From NCBI GenBank assembly GCA_003331065.1, contig QENB01000011.1, positions 1-59,636 of the forward strand: 59,636 nucleotides of DNA. Direction: 5' to 3'. The translations under genes and the position numbers were made by a program. The notes beneath the pieces are model-generated. The model made no database searches, was not told the DNA's origin, and saw only the letters and a program-made list of their open reading frames with translations. Below, piece by piece: positions 31,400 through 40,946 of the stretch. Source of the DNA: Candidatus Tokpelaia sp. JSC188 (GTDB taxonomy: Bacteria > Pseudomonadota > Alphaproteobacteria > Rhizobiales > Rhizobiaceae). Within the stretch, counting starts at the first letter, position 1, and every line of letters starts with the position of its first letter.

Positions 31400-32152
31400 T
31401 TATCTATGTTTTTTATAATGGATTACTTTGAAATGTGCGCTAAGGCCATCATAAAACAGGATCCGTCCTATAAGAGGATCGCCGATCCCGGTTATCAATT
31501 TAATAATTTCCATTGCCTGTAAAGAACCAATAACCCCGGGTAGTGCAGCAACCACACCCGCTTCAGTACAAGTCGGTATAGCACCTTCAGGTGGAGAAAC
31601 TGGAAAAATATCGCGATAACTTGGGTTATCATTCTCATAAGGTTTCAATACCGTAATTGATCCGTTGAAGCGTCCAATAGCACCGCTTACCAATGGCTTT
31701 TTTAATTTTTCAGCCATATCAGCTAACAGATAGCGTGTAGTAAAATTATCCGAGCCGTCAACGATAATATCGTAGAAATTAAGGATATTTTCAGCATTAC
31801 TTTCACTAAGTCGCAGCATATACTTTTCAACTTTTACATGAGGATTGATTCGTTCAATCGCTTGTTCTGCACTATCTGTTTTTGCTATGCCGATATTCTG
31901 TGTATCGTGAATGATCTGTCGCTGTAGATTAGAGAGGGAAACTATATCATTATCAACAATACCAATCGTGCCGATACCTGCTGCTGCAAGATAGCTGAGA
32001 ACTGGAGCACAAAGTCCACCTGCACCAATGACCAGGATACGTGCAGCTTTGAGCTTTTGCTGACCTGGACCACCAATTTCACGCAAAATGATGTGGCGAG
32101 CGTAACGTATCGTTTCCTTATAACTTAATTCGCTTTCCTGTGTGTCCATCAT
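31400..32152 (-). CDS. MoeB/ThiF family E1-like adenylyltransferase
   Basis: Adenylates the C-terminal glycine of a ubiquitin-like sulfur carrier (MoaD or ThiS). The 250-residue protein has the ATP-binding VIGAGGLCAPVLSYLAAAG, VSLSNLQRQIIH with the R-finger, DGSDNFTTRYLLAD and PTCTEAGVVAALPGVIGSLQ. The two zinc-binding CxxC pairs of E. coli MoeB are missing: there is none near residue 170-175 and the C-terminus ends SAHFKVIHYKKHR. The clade may not need zinc. No sulfur-carrier gene is adjacent, so MoeB and ThiF cannot be told apart here. A second ATG one codon in is also possible as the start. Confidence 0.8.
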   Translation of the reverse strand: MMDTQESELSYKETIRYARHIILREIGGPGQQKLKAARILVIGAGGLCAPVLSYLAAAGIGTIGIVDNDIVSLSNLQRQIIHDTQNIGIAKTDSAEQAIERINPHVKVEKYMLRLSESNAENILNFYDIIVDGSDNFTTRYLLADMAEKLKKPLVSGAIGRFNGSITVLKPYENDNPSYRDIFPVSPPEGAIPTCTEAGVVAALPGVIGSLQAMEIIKLITGIGDPLIGRILFYDGLSAHFKVIHYKKHR

Positions 32153-32252
32153 AAATATAATCCTTGCATTTTTTCTATTTCTTCTTTTTATCGAAAATGT
32201 TTTAAAAGCTCCTTCTTTTAAGTTTTAAAAGGTTTAAATTACGGTACCCTTC

Positions 32253-33206
32253 ATGAAAATCGCTGTTCAAATGGATCATATCAGAAAAATCCAGATTTCG
32301 GGAGATACGACGTTTGCGCTGTGTCTTGAGGCGCAAAAACGTGGCCATGAACTTTTTCATTATACACCAGATCGGTTGTTTATGCGTGATGGCAAAGTTT
32401 TTTCAAGACTTGAGTCCCTGGAAGTACGCGATAAAAAAGGTGATCATTATACACTAGGAGATTCGGTTAGAACAAATTTAGCCGAGATGGATATTATCCT
32501 TCTGCGTCAGGATCCACCTTTTGATATGAGTTATATTAGCACAACCTATATGCTTGAACGTATTCATCCAAAAACGTTTGTGGTTAATGATCCTGTGTGG
32601 GTAAGAAATAACCCTGAAAAAATTTCAGTCACGGAATTTTCTGATTTGATGCCTGAAACACTTATTACCAAAGATATAGAGGAAATAATTGTCTTCCGCC
32701 GTGAATTCGGCGACATTATTTTGAAGCCCCTCTACGGAAATGCTGGAGCAGGAGTTTTTTATATTGCCGATAATGACCGCAATCTGAATTCGCTCTTAGA
32801 GATGTTCGGACAAACTTTTCGAGAACCTTTTGTTGCTCAGAGATATCTGAAAGGTATACAAGCTGGGGATAAAAGGATTATTCTTATAGACGGAGAACCC
32901 GTAGGTGCGATTAATCGCGTGCCAGCTGAATGGGACGTTCGATCTAATATACATGTCGGCGGTCAAGTAGAAAAAACGCAACTCAGCAAACGTGAATATG
33001 AAATATGTTCGCGTATCGGACCGTCACTAAGAAAGCATGGTTTTATTCTGGTTGGCATTGATGTAATTGACGGTTATTTAACAGAGATCAATGTAACCTC
33101 ACCAACTGGTATACGAGAGATAAAATATTCCAGTGGAGTAGATATTGCTCCACTCTTTTGGGCAACTGTTGAAGCAAGAAGGTATAATATGCAAGGAGTT
33201 TTATAA
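32253..33206 (+). CDS. gshB: Glutathione synthase
   Basis: Joins gamma-glutamylcysteine and glycine with ATP, the last step of glutathione synthesis. The 317-residue ATP-grasp protein begins [20 protein letters not shown] and includes [56 protein letters not shown] and [13 protein letters not shown] near the end. Its last codons contain the pstS ribosome site (AAGGAG at 33193-33198) and pstS starts with zero gap after the stop. That ties glutathione synthesis to the phosphate transport operon here. Confidence 0.96.
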   Translation: MKIAVQMDHIRKIQISGDTTFALCLEAQKRGHELFHYTPDRLFMRDGKVFSRLESLEVRDKKGDHYTLGDSVRTNLAEMDIILLRQDPPFDMSYISTTYMLERIHPKTFVVNDPVWVRNNPEKISVTEFSDLMPETLITKDIEEIIVFRREFGDIILKPLYGNAGAGVFYIADNDRNLNSLLEMFGQTFREPFVAQRYLKGIQAGDKRIILIDGEPVGAINRVPAEWDVRSNIHVGGQVEKTQLSKREYEICSRIGPSLRKHGFILVGIDVIDGYLTEINVTSPTGIREIKYSSGVDIAPLFWATVEARRYNMQGVL

Positions 33207-34256
33207 ATGAACAGAATGATCTGTCCTGTTGGAATGTATCTCTTGAGTAGTATTTTTTTTATCTCGGGAATAGCTTCCGCCCGAGAACAGATACAGATTG
33301 GTGGTTCTTCTACAGTTTTTCCTTATGCAAAAATTGTGGCTGAAGCATTTGGTGAAATTTATCCTGAATATAAAATCCCGGTTATTGAATCTGGTGGCAC
33401 TGGTTCTGGCATTAAACAATTCTGCCATGGTATAGGTGACAATACAATTGATATAGCCAATGCGTCTCGATCTATGAAACAGAGTGAACTGCAGCTTTGT
33501 TTTGATTCAGGGGTTAAAAGTGTTGAAGAAGTATGTATTGGTTATGATGGGATTGCTTTTGCAACTAGTATTAAAAGCGCTGACTGGAATTTTACACCGC
33601 AGGATATTTACAGAGCTCTTGCTGTCACAGTAATTGTTGATGGAAAAATGCAGCCAAATCTAGTGAAGAAATGGAATGAGGTCAATCCAAATTTACCTGC
33701 GTGGGACATTATAGCTTATATTCCAGGTGAAAAACATGGAACTCGTGAGGTATTTGAAGAAAAATTAATGTTAAATGGCTGTAAGGCAAGCGGTGCCTTT
33801 GATGCGTTAAAAGCTTTTGGGATGGACGATAAAGCAGCTTTTGCTGCCTGCGTTGCTACACGTAAGGATGGAAAGGCTATTGATGTTGATGGTGATTACC
33901 CAGAAACGTTAGCACGACTTGTCGCAAATAGGACTACTATCGGTATTGTTGGTCTTGCATTTTATGAAAATAATGCAGATCTCTTGAAAATTGCTGCAAT
34001 TAACGATGTACTCCCAAGTGAGCAAACAATTTCTAACGGGAAATATATGCTTTCGCGTCCACTGTTTTTTTATGTCAAAAAATCGCATCTTGATATTATC
34101 TCAGGACTAGAGGAGTATGTTGATTTTTTTCTGTCAGACCAAATGATTGGTCCTGATGGGCCACTTGTCGAATATGGTCTTGTTGCTATCTCTAAAGCTG
34201 AACGTGACGCACAACGTGCTGCTTTTAAAGAAGGTAGGACGATGGTATTGCGATAA
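33207..34256 (+). CDS. pstS: Phosphate ABC transporter substrate-binding protein
   Basis: Periplasmic phosphate-binding protein of 349 residues. A Sec signal peptide covers residues 1-25, with cleavage likely after GIASA. The mature part starts REQIQIGGSSTVFPYA and contains ESGGTGSGIKQFC, the phosphate-binding Thr/Ser/Gly loop, then DIANASRSM and the SGGTREVFEEK-equivalent PGEKHGTREVFEEK. It starts directly at the end of gshB, and pstC follows after 195 bp. No convincing Pho box is visible upstream of either gene. Confidence 0.95.
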   Translation: MNRMICPVGMYLLSSIFFISGIASAREQIQIGGSSTVFPYAKIVAEAFGEIYPEYKIPVIESGGTGSGIKQFCHGIGDNTIDIANASRSMKQSELQLCFDSGVKSVEEVCIGYDGIAFATSIKSADWNFTPQDIYRALAVTVIVDGKMQPNLVKKWNEVNPNLPAWDIIAYIPGEKHGTREVFEEKLMLNGCKASGAFDALKAFGMDDKAAFAACVATRKDGKAIDVDGDYPETLARLVANRTTIGIVGLAFYENNADLLKIAAINDVLPSEQTISNGKYMLSRPLFFYVKKSHLDIISGLEEYVDFFLSDQMIGPDGPLVEYGLVAISKAERDAQRAAFKEGRTMVLR

Positions 34257-34451
34257 AGCAAAGCATTTTTCGTATCTATTGAAACGCTGCGGTTAATTGC
34301 GGAATGTGTTGGAACATTATATCTGTTTTATAAAACACGCGATAAAATGAAAAATCAAATCGTTTTCGATCTGAGTTTAAGATAGTCTTAGCTGAATCAG
34401 AGAGTCATGCATAGAGTCTCTATGCTGCTTCTTTTCTTTATGAAGGTATGC

Positions 34452-35921
34452 ATGTCCGTTTCAGGAATTATTATTATTGTTCTGGTTCTGGGTTTTGCTG
34501 GGTTTTTTCTGAGCTACGCTCGGGCATGCGCTATTGTGATGCAGGGAACTAAAATGCATTCCCGTCCTCATTATTACGGCTTGTGGACGTTTCTTCTTAT
34601 TATTGTGCCTTCATTATTTTTTCTATTTTTTTGGAATATTGGTAGCAATATTTATACTGAACGACGAGCCTTAACCCATATTCCCTATGCTGCAGCTGGT
34701 GATATAATACATCAGCACAATCTGATTCTGAGCACTATACGTAATTTGGTCAACAGGTTGCCAAAACATAGTAGCAACATGTTAAATCATCAATTAAATA
34801 GTTATGCATCCCTGCGTGATATTCTCGGACAAAAAGGGGTTGTTCTTGATGTGCAGGGTAAAAACTATATGGTACCCATTGTGATTGAATGGGTTTCTGG
34901 CTTGAAAAAATTGCGACAAACCGGTGTAATTATAACATTTGTCCTTGCTATTATCGGATTTTTAGTCGGTTTTTCGGAAACAAAAGTAAAAAAGCGAGCG
35001 CGAAATCGAGTTGAGCGTGTCATCCTCTTAGGACTCTTAGTTTCTTCGACACTTGCTATCCTAACAACAATCGCTATTGTTTCGTCAATGCTACTGCAGA
35101 CAATCAGCTTTTTTCGTGCAGTGCCTTTATCAAATTTCTTCTTAAGTACTGCATGGAATCCGCGTTTTTCTGTGATGACCTTTGATGAAAGTATAGGAGA
35201 GTTTGGGCTTATCCCTCTTCTTGTAGGCACGCTTTATATCGCTTTTGTCGCCATGCTTTTTGCAGTGCCAATTGGCCTTTTTTCCGCCGTTTACACGGCA
35301 GAATATGCTACCCCACGCGCGCGGGATGTTATCAAGCCAATGCTTGAAATTCTCGCTGGTATTCCAACGATTGTTTACGGTTTCTTTGCACTAATAGTGG
35401 TAGGACCTTTTCTGCGTGATCTTTCAGCAGCTATTATGGGTGGTAATCATGCTTTTATCATGGCACAGAGTGTGCTAACAGCTGGTCTTGTCATGGGTAT
35501 CATGCTTACCCCTTTTGTCTCCTCATTATCAGATGATATCATAACAGCTGTACCGCGTTCGCTGCGTGACGGATCTCTTGGACTTGGGGCCACACAGTCA
35601 GAAACTATTAAACGAGTAGTTCTCCCCGCAGCATTGCCAGGCATTGTCGCTGCATTGCTGCTGACAGCTTCACGTGCAATCGGTGAAACAATGATTGTTG
35701 TTCTCGCTGCCGGCGTTACAGTCAATCTGACACTTAATCCCTTTGAAGCAATGACAACAATTACTGTCAAGATTGTTAACCAGTTAACTGGCGATCTTGA
35801 GTTCAATTCACCGCAAACGCTTGTTGCTTTTGCTTTGGGCATGACTTTGTTTGTACTGACTCTACTGATGAATGTTTTTGCACTCTATATCGTGCGTAAA
35901 TACCAGGAGCGTTATGAATGA
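34452..35921 (+). CDS. pstC: Phosphate ABC transporter permease PstC
   Basis: Inner-membrane subunit of the high-affinity phosphate importer. The reading from the ATG at 34452 (AAGG 6 nt upstream) gives 489 residues, the long rhizobial form with an extra N-terminal membrane and periplasmic region (about 1-170). The permease core follows, with FGLIPLLVGTLYIAFVAML, AVPIGLFSAVYTAEY, GIPTIVYGFFAL and the ABC-contact EAA loop around SLRDGSLGLGATQSETIKRV. Earlier ATG codons at 34407-34440 exist. It overlaps pstA by 4 bp. Confidence 0.94.
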   Translation: MSVSGIIIIVLVLGFAGFFLSYARACAIVMQGTKMHSRPHYYGLWTFLLIIVPSLFFLFFWNIGSNIYTERRALTHIPYAAAGDIIHQHNLILSTIRNLVNRLPKHSSNMLNHQLNSYASLRDILGQKGVVLDVQGKNYMVPIVIEWVSGLKKLRQTGVIITFVLAIIGFLVGFSETKVKKRARNRVERVILLGLLVSSTLAILTTIAIVSSMLLQTISFFRAVPLSNFFLSTAWNPRFSVMTFDESIGEFGLIPLLVGTLYIAFVAMLFAVPIGLFSAVYTAEYATPRARDVIKPMLEILAGIPTIVYGFFALIVVGPFLRDLSAAIMGGNHAFIMAQSVLTAGLVMGIMLTPFVSSLSDDIITAVPRSLRDGSLGLGATQSETIKRVVLPAALPGIVAALLLTASRAIGETMIVVLAAGVTVNLTLNPFEAMTTITVKIVNQLTGDLEFNSPQTLVAFALGMTLFVLTLLMNVFALYIVRKYQERYE

Positions 35922-37222
35922 ATTGTTTTTCTAAATCCTATCTGAAGTCTCTGCCTCGCGATATCAGGCTTAAGCAGCGTTATAGGGCTGAGAAACGTTT
36001 TCGTGCCTATGGTTATACAGCTATAGGCATAGGCGTTTTTTTTCTGACCGCGTTGCTGTGGTCAATTTTTTCACAAGGGTATACTGCTTTCTGGCAGACA
36101 TCAATAACTCTGCCTGTTAAGTTGGATGTTGCGGTTATCGATCCACAAAATAGGCGGGATAAAAATCCACAGATATTAATTACAGCAAACTATCCTGTTC
36201 TAATCAGAAACGCTCTTGCGGAAAAATTGGGTATTGCGATAGATGACTATATTGGGTTACGCGAGCTTAATCATATGATTTCACCTAGTGCAGGGATAAA
36301 ACTTCGTAAGATGGTTCTTGATAATCCGCAGATAATTGGTAGCACACAGAGCCTTACAGTATTGGCTGGTGCCGATATTGATTCTGCTTTCAAGGGGAAA
36401 ATCAACCTTACTGTCTCAGAGATCAGCCGAAAAATTTCTAATCGACAGATAAAGTGGATGTACAAACTTGCAGCGGAGGGTTCGCTTTACAAAGCCTTCA
36501 ATACTGGTTTGTTTATCTTTGCTTCTTCAAGCCGACCTGAAACATCAGGTCTTGGTGTTGCATTGATTGGTTCCTTCTATATGATATTGATCGTGCTTAT
36601 GTTTTCTTTACCTATTGGAGTAGCAACTGCCATCTATCTAGAAGAGTATGCGCGCAAGAATAGATTTACTGACCTAATAGAAATCAATATAAACAACCTT
36701 GCGGCTGTTCCTTCCATTGTTTTTGGTTTGCTAGGGGTTTCTGTTTTTATCAATTTTTTTGGCTTACCGCGTTCTTCTTCTCTCGTCGGAGGCTTGGTCT
36801 TAACATTGATGACATTGCCAATAATTATTATTGCAACTCGTTCGGCTCTACGAGCAGTACCAATTTCAATTCGTTCGGCTGCACTTGGAGTTGGGGCTTC
36901 AAAAATTCAAATGGTGTTTCAACACGTATTGCCATTGGCTGCGCCAGGCATTTTGACAGGTACTGTCATCGGTCTTACCCGTGCTTTGGGGGAAACAGCA
37001 CCTCTTTTACTTATTGGCATGGTTGCGTTCATCGCTAATTATCCGAGGACGCTAATGGATCCAGCAACGGCACTTCCGGTACAAATTTATATGTGGGCAA
37101 ATGAGTCTGAACGTGCTTTTATAGAACGCACATCAGGTGCTATCATTGTTCTTCTGATGTTTTTAGCCGTAATAAATACTATTGCTGTTTTATTACGTCG
37201 CCGGTTCGAACAGCATCGATAA
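35918..37222 (+). CDS. pstA: Phosphate ABC transporter permease PstA
   Basis: Second membrane subunit of the phosphate importer, 434 residues, again the long rhizobial form. A first helix (about residues 32-55) and a periplasmic stretch (about 60-200) precede the permease core with FYMILIVLMFSLPIGVATAIYLEEYA, VPSIVFGLLGV, LTLMTLPIIII and the EAA loop SIRSAALGVGASKIQMV, ending with ALGETAPLLLIGMV. It overlaps pstC by 4 bp (ATGA). pstB follows after 99 bp with its own ribosome site. Confidence 0.95.
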   Translation: MNCFSKSYLKSLPRDIRLKQRYRAEKRFRAYGYTAIGIGVFFLTALLWSIFSQGYTAFWQTSITLPVKLDVAVIDPQNRRDKNPQILITANYPVLIRNALAEKLGIAIDDYIGLRELNHMISPSAGIKLRKMVLDNPQIIGSTQSLTVLAGADIDSAFKGKINLTVSEISRKISNRQIKWMYKLAAEGSLYKAFNTGLFIFASSSRPETSGLGVALIGSFYMILIVLMFSLPIGVATAIYLEEYARKNRFTDLIEININNLAAVPSIVFGLLGVSVFINFFGLPRSSSLVGGLVLTLMTLPIIIIATRSALRAVPISIRSAALGVGASKIQMVFQHVLPLAAPGILTGTVIGLTRALGETAPLLLIGMVAFIANYPRTLMDPATALPVQIYMWANESERAFIERTSGAIIVLLMFLAVINTIAVLLRRRFEQHR

Positions 37223-37321
37223 GAGGCAAATACTCATTCGTAGTTCATAAATTAAAAAACAGATGGAGTTTTAAATTTATGCATTCGGGAAAAATGCTCT
37301 AAAGATTGGACAAAGAAAGAT

Positions 37322-38092
37322 ATGAGCTCTGAGCTGAAAATTAAAATGTGTGGTCTGGATGTAAAGGTTTCTTATGGAAAGAAGAGAGCCTTGCATGGTA
37401 TCACCCTTAATATTCTCGAAAATAAGGTAACAGCACTTATTGGACCTTCAGGATGCGGTAAATCAACGTTTTTGCGTTGCCTTAATCGTATGAATGATAC
37501 AATTGAGGGAGCATTGGTTACAGGTAAGATATTGCTTGATGAAGAGGATATTTATGATTCATCTGTTGATGTGGTAGAACTTCGTGCTCGTGTTGGAATG
37601 GTTTTTCAAAAGCCGAATCCTTTTCCAAAATCCGTTTATGAAAATGTTGCTTATGGTCCGCGAATTCACGGACTAGCCAAATCACGTGTTGCACTCAATG
37701 AGATTGTCGAGCAGAGTTTGGTAAAGGCCGGTCTTTTCAGTGAGGTGAAAGATCGTCTGCACGATGTGGGAACAAGCTTATCTGGTGGTCAGCAACAGCG
37801 CCTTTGCATCGCGCGGGCTATTGCAGTCAGCCCTGAAGTTATTTTGATGGATGAACCGTGTTCTGCCCTTGATCCGATTGCAACAGCAAAGATTGAAGAA
37901 TTGATTGACGATTTGAGACGAAATTATACAATTGCTATTGTTACACATTCCATGCAGCAAGCAGCTCGTGTTTCTCAGTTTACTGCAATGTTCCATCTAG
38001 GAAATCTCGTTGAAGTCGGCACTACGGACACGATTTTTACTTCGCCACAGGAACGCCGTACGCAAGATTATATAACAGGTCGCTTTGGTTAA
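37322..38092 (+). CDS. pstB: Phosphate ABC transporter ATP-binding protein
   Basis: ATPase of the phosphate importer, 256 residues. Walker [10 protein letters not shown] lies at residues 41-49 and is followed by [10 protein letters not shown]. The Q-loop is [12 protein letters not shown], the signature [16 protein letters not shown], Walker [14 protein letters not shown] and the switch [13 protein letters not shown]. It ends with the family-typical [10 protein letters not shown]. All nucleotide-binding residues are present. phoU starts 23 bp later. Confidence 0.97.
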   Translation: MSSELKIKMCGLDVKVSYGKKRALHGITLNILENKVTALIGPSGCGKSTFLRCLNRMNDTIEGALVTGKILLDEEDIYDSSVDVVELRARVGMVFQKPNPFPKSVYENVAYGPRIHGLAKSRVALNEIVEQSLVKAGLFSEVKDRLHDVGTSLSGGQQQRLCIARAIAVSPEVILMDEPCSALDPIATAKIEELIDDLRRNYTIAIVTHSMQQAARVSQFTAMFHLGNLVEVGTTDTIFTSPQERRTQDYITGRFG

Positions 38093-38115
38093 TATCATGA
38101 ATCGAGATAAAGTCC

Positions 38116-38841
38116 ATGTTTACTCAGCATACAGTTCGTTCTTTTGATAAGGAGCTTAACCGTCTTTCAAAGGAAATTGCAGAAATGGGCACTTATGCTG
38201 CCCATATAGTTGAACGTTCGATTCTCGCTATTATGCGTGATGACCAAAAACTAGCAAAACAAGTGATTTCCGATGATATCTTTCTCGATGTAGCCGAACG
38301 CAAGATCGATGAAGAAGCTATTCTTATTATCGCCAGACGTCAACCTATGGCAGTTGATTTACGCGAGATTATTGGTGCAATTCGCATTTCTGTTGATCTT
38401 GAGCGGGTTGGTGATATGGGAAAAAATATTGCTAAGCGAACAGCCGTTCTTTCTGATGTTCGCCAAACTGCCGCCTTTTATCACGGGCTTGAGGATTTTG
38501 CTGCCCTGGCATTAAAACAGTTGAATGAAGTACTTGATGCTTATGCGTGTCGTTCTCTTGAGCGGATCGATGCTGTACGTGAGCATGATGATGAAATTGA
38601 TTCTATGTATACTTCCCTCTTTCGGGATCTTCTAACCTACATGTTGGAGGATCCACGCAATATCACAGTTTGTACGCATCTTCTTTTTTGCGCAAAAAAT
38701 ATTGAAAGAATCGGCGATCATGCTACAAATATTGCTAAAACAGTTCATTATGTTATTACCGGCACTTATCCCGCTTTAGAGCGACCAAAAGATGACCAAA
38801 CATATAGACTAGAGATTGGGAAATCTAGAAGAATCTTATAA
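38116..38841 (+). CDS. phoU: Phosphate transport system regulator PhoU
   Basis: Two three-helix bundles that bind metal and link the Pst transporter to the PhoR sensor. The 241-residue protein shows the repeated E(K/R)xxDxxxxxxxxxD patterns: DIFLDVAERKIDEEAI and the ISVDLERVGDMGKNIAKR helix in the first bundle, then EHDDEIDSMY and the equivalent CAKNIERIGDHATNIAK in the second. Last gene of the pst cluster; phoB, often next in rhizobia, and phoR are not seen in the 260 bp that follow or elsewhere in the window. Confidence 0.96.
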   Translation: MFTQHTVRSFDKELNRLSKEIAEMGTYAAHIVERSILAIMRDDQKLAKQVISDDIFLDVAERKIDEEAILIIARRQPMAVDLREIIGAIRISVDLERVGDMGKNIAKRTAVLSDVRQTAAFYHGLEDFAALALKQLNEVLDAYACRSLERIDAVREHDDEIDSMYTSLFRDLLTYMLEDPRNITVCTHLLFCAKNIERIGDHATNIAKTVHYVITGTYPALERPKDDQTYRLEIGKSRRIL

Positions 38842-39101
38842 CAAACGCAATAGGTATAAAATTTGCTATTTGAAGTAAGATAGTAGGCGATAAAGATGAC
38901 AATAAAAGTTTAATCTTTCCGCTCTAATACTAGAAAATTTCATAATTTTTGATTGTTATTTGTTTGATAAAAACAATAAGTATTTTCTAATTTTGGTATC
39001 GTTCTCTTTCATGCAGGCGCAAAATGTGTTTTACATGTTAGCGGTAGGGCATTAGCTATCTGAAATGACTTTAAATAGAAATTAATTTGGAGAAAAGGTT
39101 C

Positions 39102-40352
39102 ATGCAATCTGATTATTCAAAGATAATTGATCCCGTAAAACTTGATCGACTTGCTGAAATAGCTGTCAAGGTTGGTCTTGGACTGAAAATGGGACAAGAT
39201 CTTGTATTGACGGCTTCGCTTAGCGCATTGCCACTTGTTAGACGTATTGCAGAACAGGCGTATAAAGCTGGAGCAGGACTTATAACTCCGATTTTTAGTG
39301 ATGAGGAGTTGACTCTTAGCCGTTTTCATCATGCTTATGAGATGAGTTTTGATCGAGCAGCAGATTGGCTTTATGAAGGAATGGCGAAGGCCTATACAAG
39401 CGGTGCAGCCCGTCTTGCTGTTGTCAGTGATAACCCCTTGCTTCTTGCTGGACAGGATCAAGCTAAAGTCGCTCGTCTCAATAAGGCCATGTCTATTGCT
39501 TATCAGCCAGCTCTGGAGAAAATTGCTGGTTTTTATATAAACTGGAACATTATTTCCTACCCAACTTCTGCATGGGCTTCGCTGGTTTTTCCTGATCTAT
39601 CGATCGTCGAAGCAACACGCGCATTAGCAGAAGTTATATTTACTGCATCGCGGGTGAATAATGATGACCCCATTACAGCATGGGCTAATCATAATTGGCA
39701 ATTGAAAAAACGTAGTACATGGCTCAATAATGAACGTTTTTCGGCACTGCATTTTAGTGGTCCAGGGACAAATCTGACAATTGGGCTTGCTGATGATCAT
39801 GAATGGCAGGGCGGTGCTTCAGTTTCCAGAAACGGTGTTATCTGCAACCCAAATATTCCAACAGAGGAAGTTTTCACCGCACCTCATGCTTATCGTGTGG
39901 AAGGTCATGTGCGCAGTACAAAACCATTGTCGCATCAAGGTACGTTGATTGATGGGATTTTTGTAAAATTTGAAAATGGCCAGATTGTCGAAGCTCATGC
40001 AGACAAAGGTGAAGTGGTTTTGAATGAATTGCTGGATACTGATAAGGGTGCTCGTCATTTAGGAGAGGTAGCACTTGTTCCTCATTCATCCCCCATATCA
40101 GCGAGTGGTTTACTGTTTTACAACACCTTGTTTGATGAAAATGCTGCTTGCCATATCGCACTTGGTCAGTGCTATTCAAAATGTTTCCACAATGGTGAAT
40201 CTCTTAGAGATGAAGAGATTCTTGTTCGTGGCGGTAACAAAAGTTTGATTCATATAGATTGGATGATTGGTTCTGGAAATATTGATATTGATGGAATTAA
40301 GGCTGATGGTAGTCGTGTCTTCGTTTTTCGTAAAGGAGAGTGGGCTATATGA
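39102..40352 (+). CDS. M29 family metallo-aminopeptidase
   Basis: Cytosolic two-metal aminopeptidase of the thermophilic aminopeptidase (M29, AmpS/PepS) family. From the ATG at 39102 it has 416 residues; an AAGG site lies just upstream, and the TTG reading at 39087 is less likely. The N-terminal domain has GLKMGQDLVLTASLSALPLVRRI. The metal-binding C-terminal domain has NIPTEEVFTAPH (a metal-ligand Glu), then GEVALVPHSSPIS, LFYNTLFDENAACHIALGQCY and HIDWMIGSGNIDIDG. It is transcribed alone, 260 bp after phoU. Confidence 0.92.
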   Translation: MQSDYSKIIDPVKLDRLAEIAVKVGLGLKMGQDLVLTASLSALPLVRRIAEQAYKAGAGLITPIFSDEELTLSRFHHAYEMSFDRAADWLYEGMAKAYTSGAARLAVVSDNPLLLAGQDQAKVARLNKAMSIAYQPALEKIAGFYINWNIISYPTSAWASLVFPDLSIVEATRALAEVIFTASRVNNDDPITAWANHNWQLKKRSTWLNNERFSALHFSGPGTNLTIGLADDHEWQGGASVSRNGVICNPNIPTEEVFTAPHAYRVEGHVRSTKPLSHQGTLIDGIFVKFENGQIVEAHADKGEVVLNELLDTDKGARHLGEVALVPHSSPISASGLLFYNTLFDENAACHIALGQCYSKCFHNGESLRDEEILVRGGNKSLIHIDWMIGSGNIDIDGIKADGSRVFVFRKGEWAI

Positions 40353-40946
40353 AATATTATCTTTAGACCCATGGCTTATAAGATTTTTAGTAGTTTTAGT
40401 ATAAATAAGTAATTATAAGTAATTATAAAGGAATCTGCAACGTATTTTTAAGTTTATCAGTTGGTTTAAATTAGATGGCAGCAGGCTATTGGCATGCGAA
40501 ATGCCTCCTTATTATGGACAAACTATTACTTTAGCCTGTCTGTAATAGTTTCTTTGTATACGCTGGTCAGCGTGTTCTTCTATTTATTAACGATATTACA
40601 AGAGTCAATCCAGGCTAGAGAGCCTATACCAATTGAAGTGATATTATAGAATGTACCATGAAAAAGATTTATATCGCAACTGTCTTTGACAGATAGGCTC
40701 AGGTTTTTAGATCGAAAAGGAGACATCTTTAGCTCAGTGTGTTTTATTTTTGTACGTACGTACGAAGGATATAAGTTTTTAGGATTTCTTACTCCTAGAA
40801 AGTGTTCTCGCTAGAATTAAGGGATGACGTATTCTTTCTGTTAATCTCCTCGTCAAATGTTTTTTGGTTATGGTTAGCAAAGGGTAGATAATTGAAGCAG
40901 TATCGCATACTTGTGTGCCGCTGCAGTTTTGTTTTTAAGGTATTAA
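40353..40946. other. 594-bp spacer after the M29 peptidase
   Basis: No gene seen. It contains a perfect 10-bp inverted repeat (40520-40551), a compact ACGCT-GGTC-AGCGT hairpin (40560-40573) just after it, and a threefold GTAC tandem (40752-40763). The remainder is AT-rich and without a readable protein remnant. Confidence 0.5.
40520..40573 (+). terminator. Two adjacent hairpins, possible transcription end
   Basis: AAACTATTAC (40520-40529) pairs with GTAATAGTTT (40542-40551) around a 12-nt loop, and 8 bp later ACGCT-GGTC-AGCGT forms a second stem. GTTCTTCTATTTATT follows on the plus strand, a weak U-rich tail. They lie about 170 bp after the M29 peptidase stop, so a role in ending that transcript is possible only. 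Confidence 0.3.

Noticed and set aside
40752-40763. GTACGTACGTAC repeat as a regulatory site
   Set aside because: Only three copies of a 4-bp unit; a simple repeat by chance is the plainest reading.
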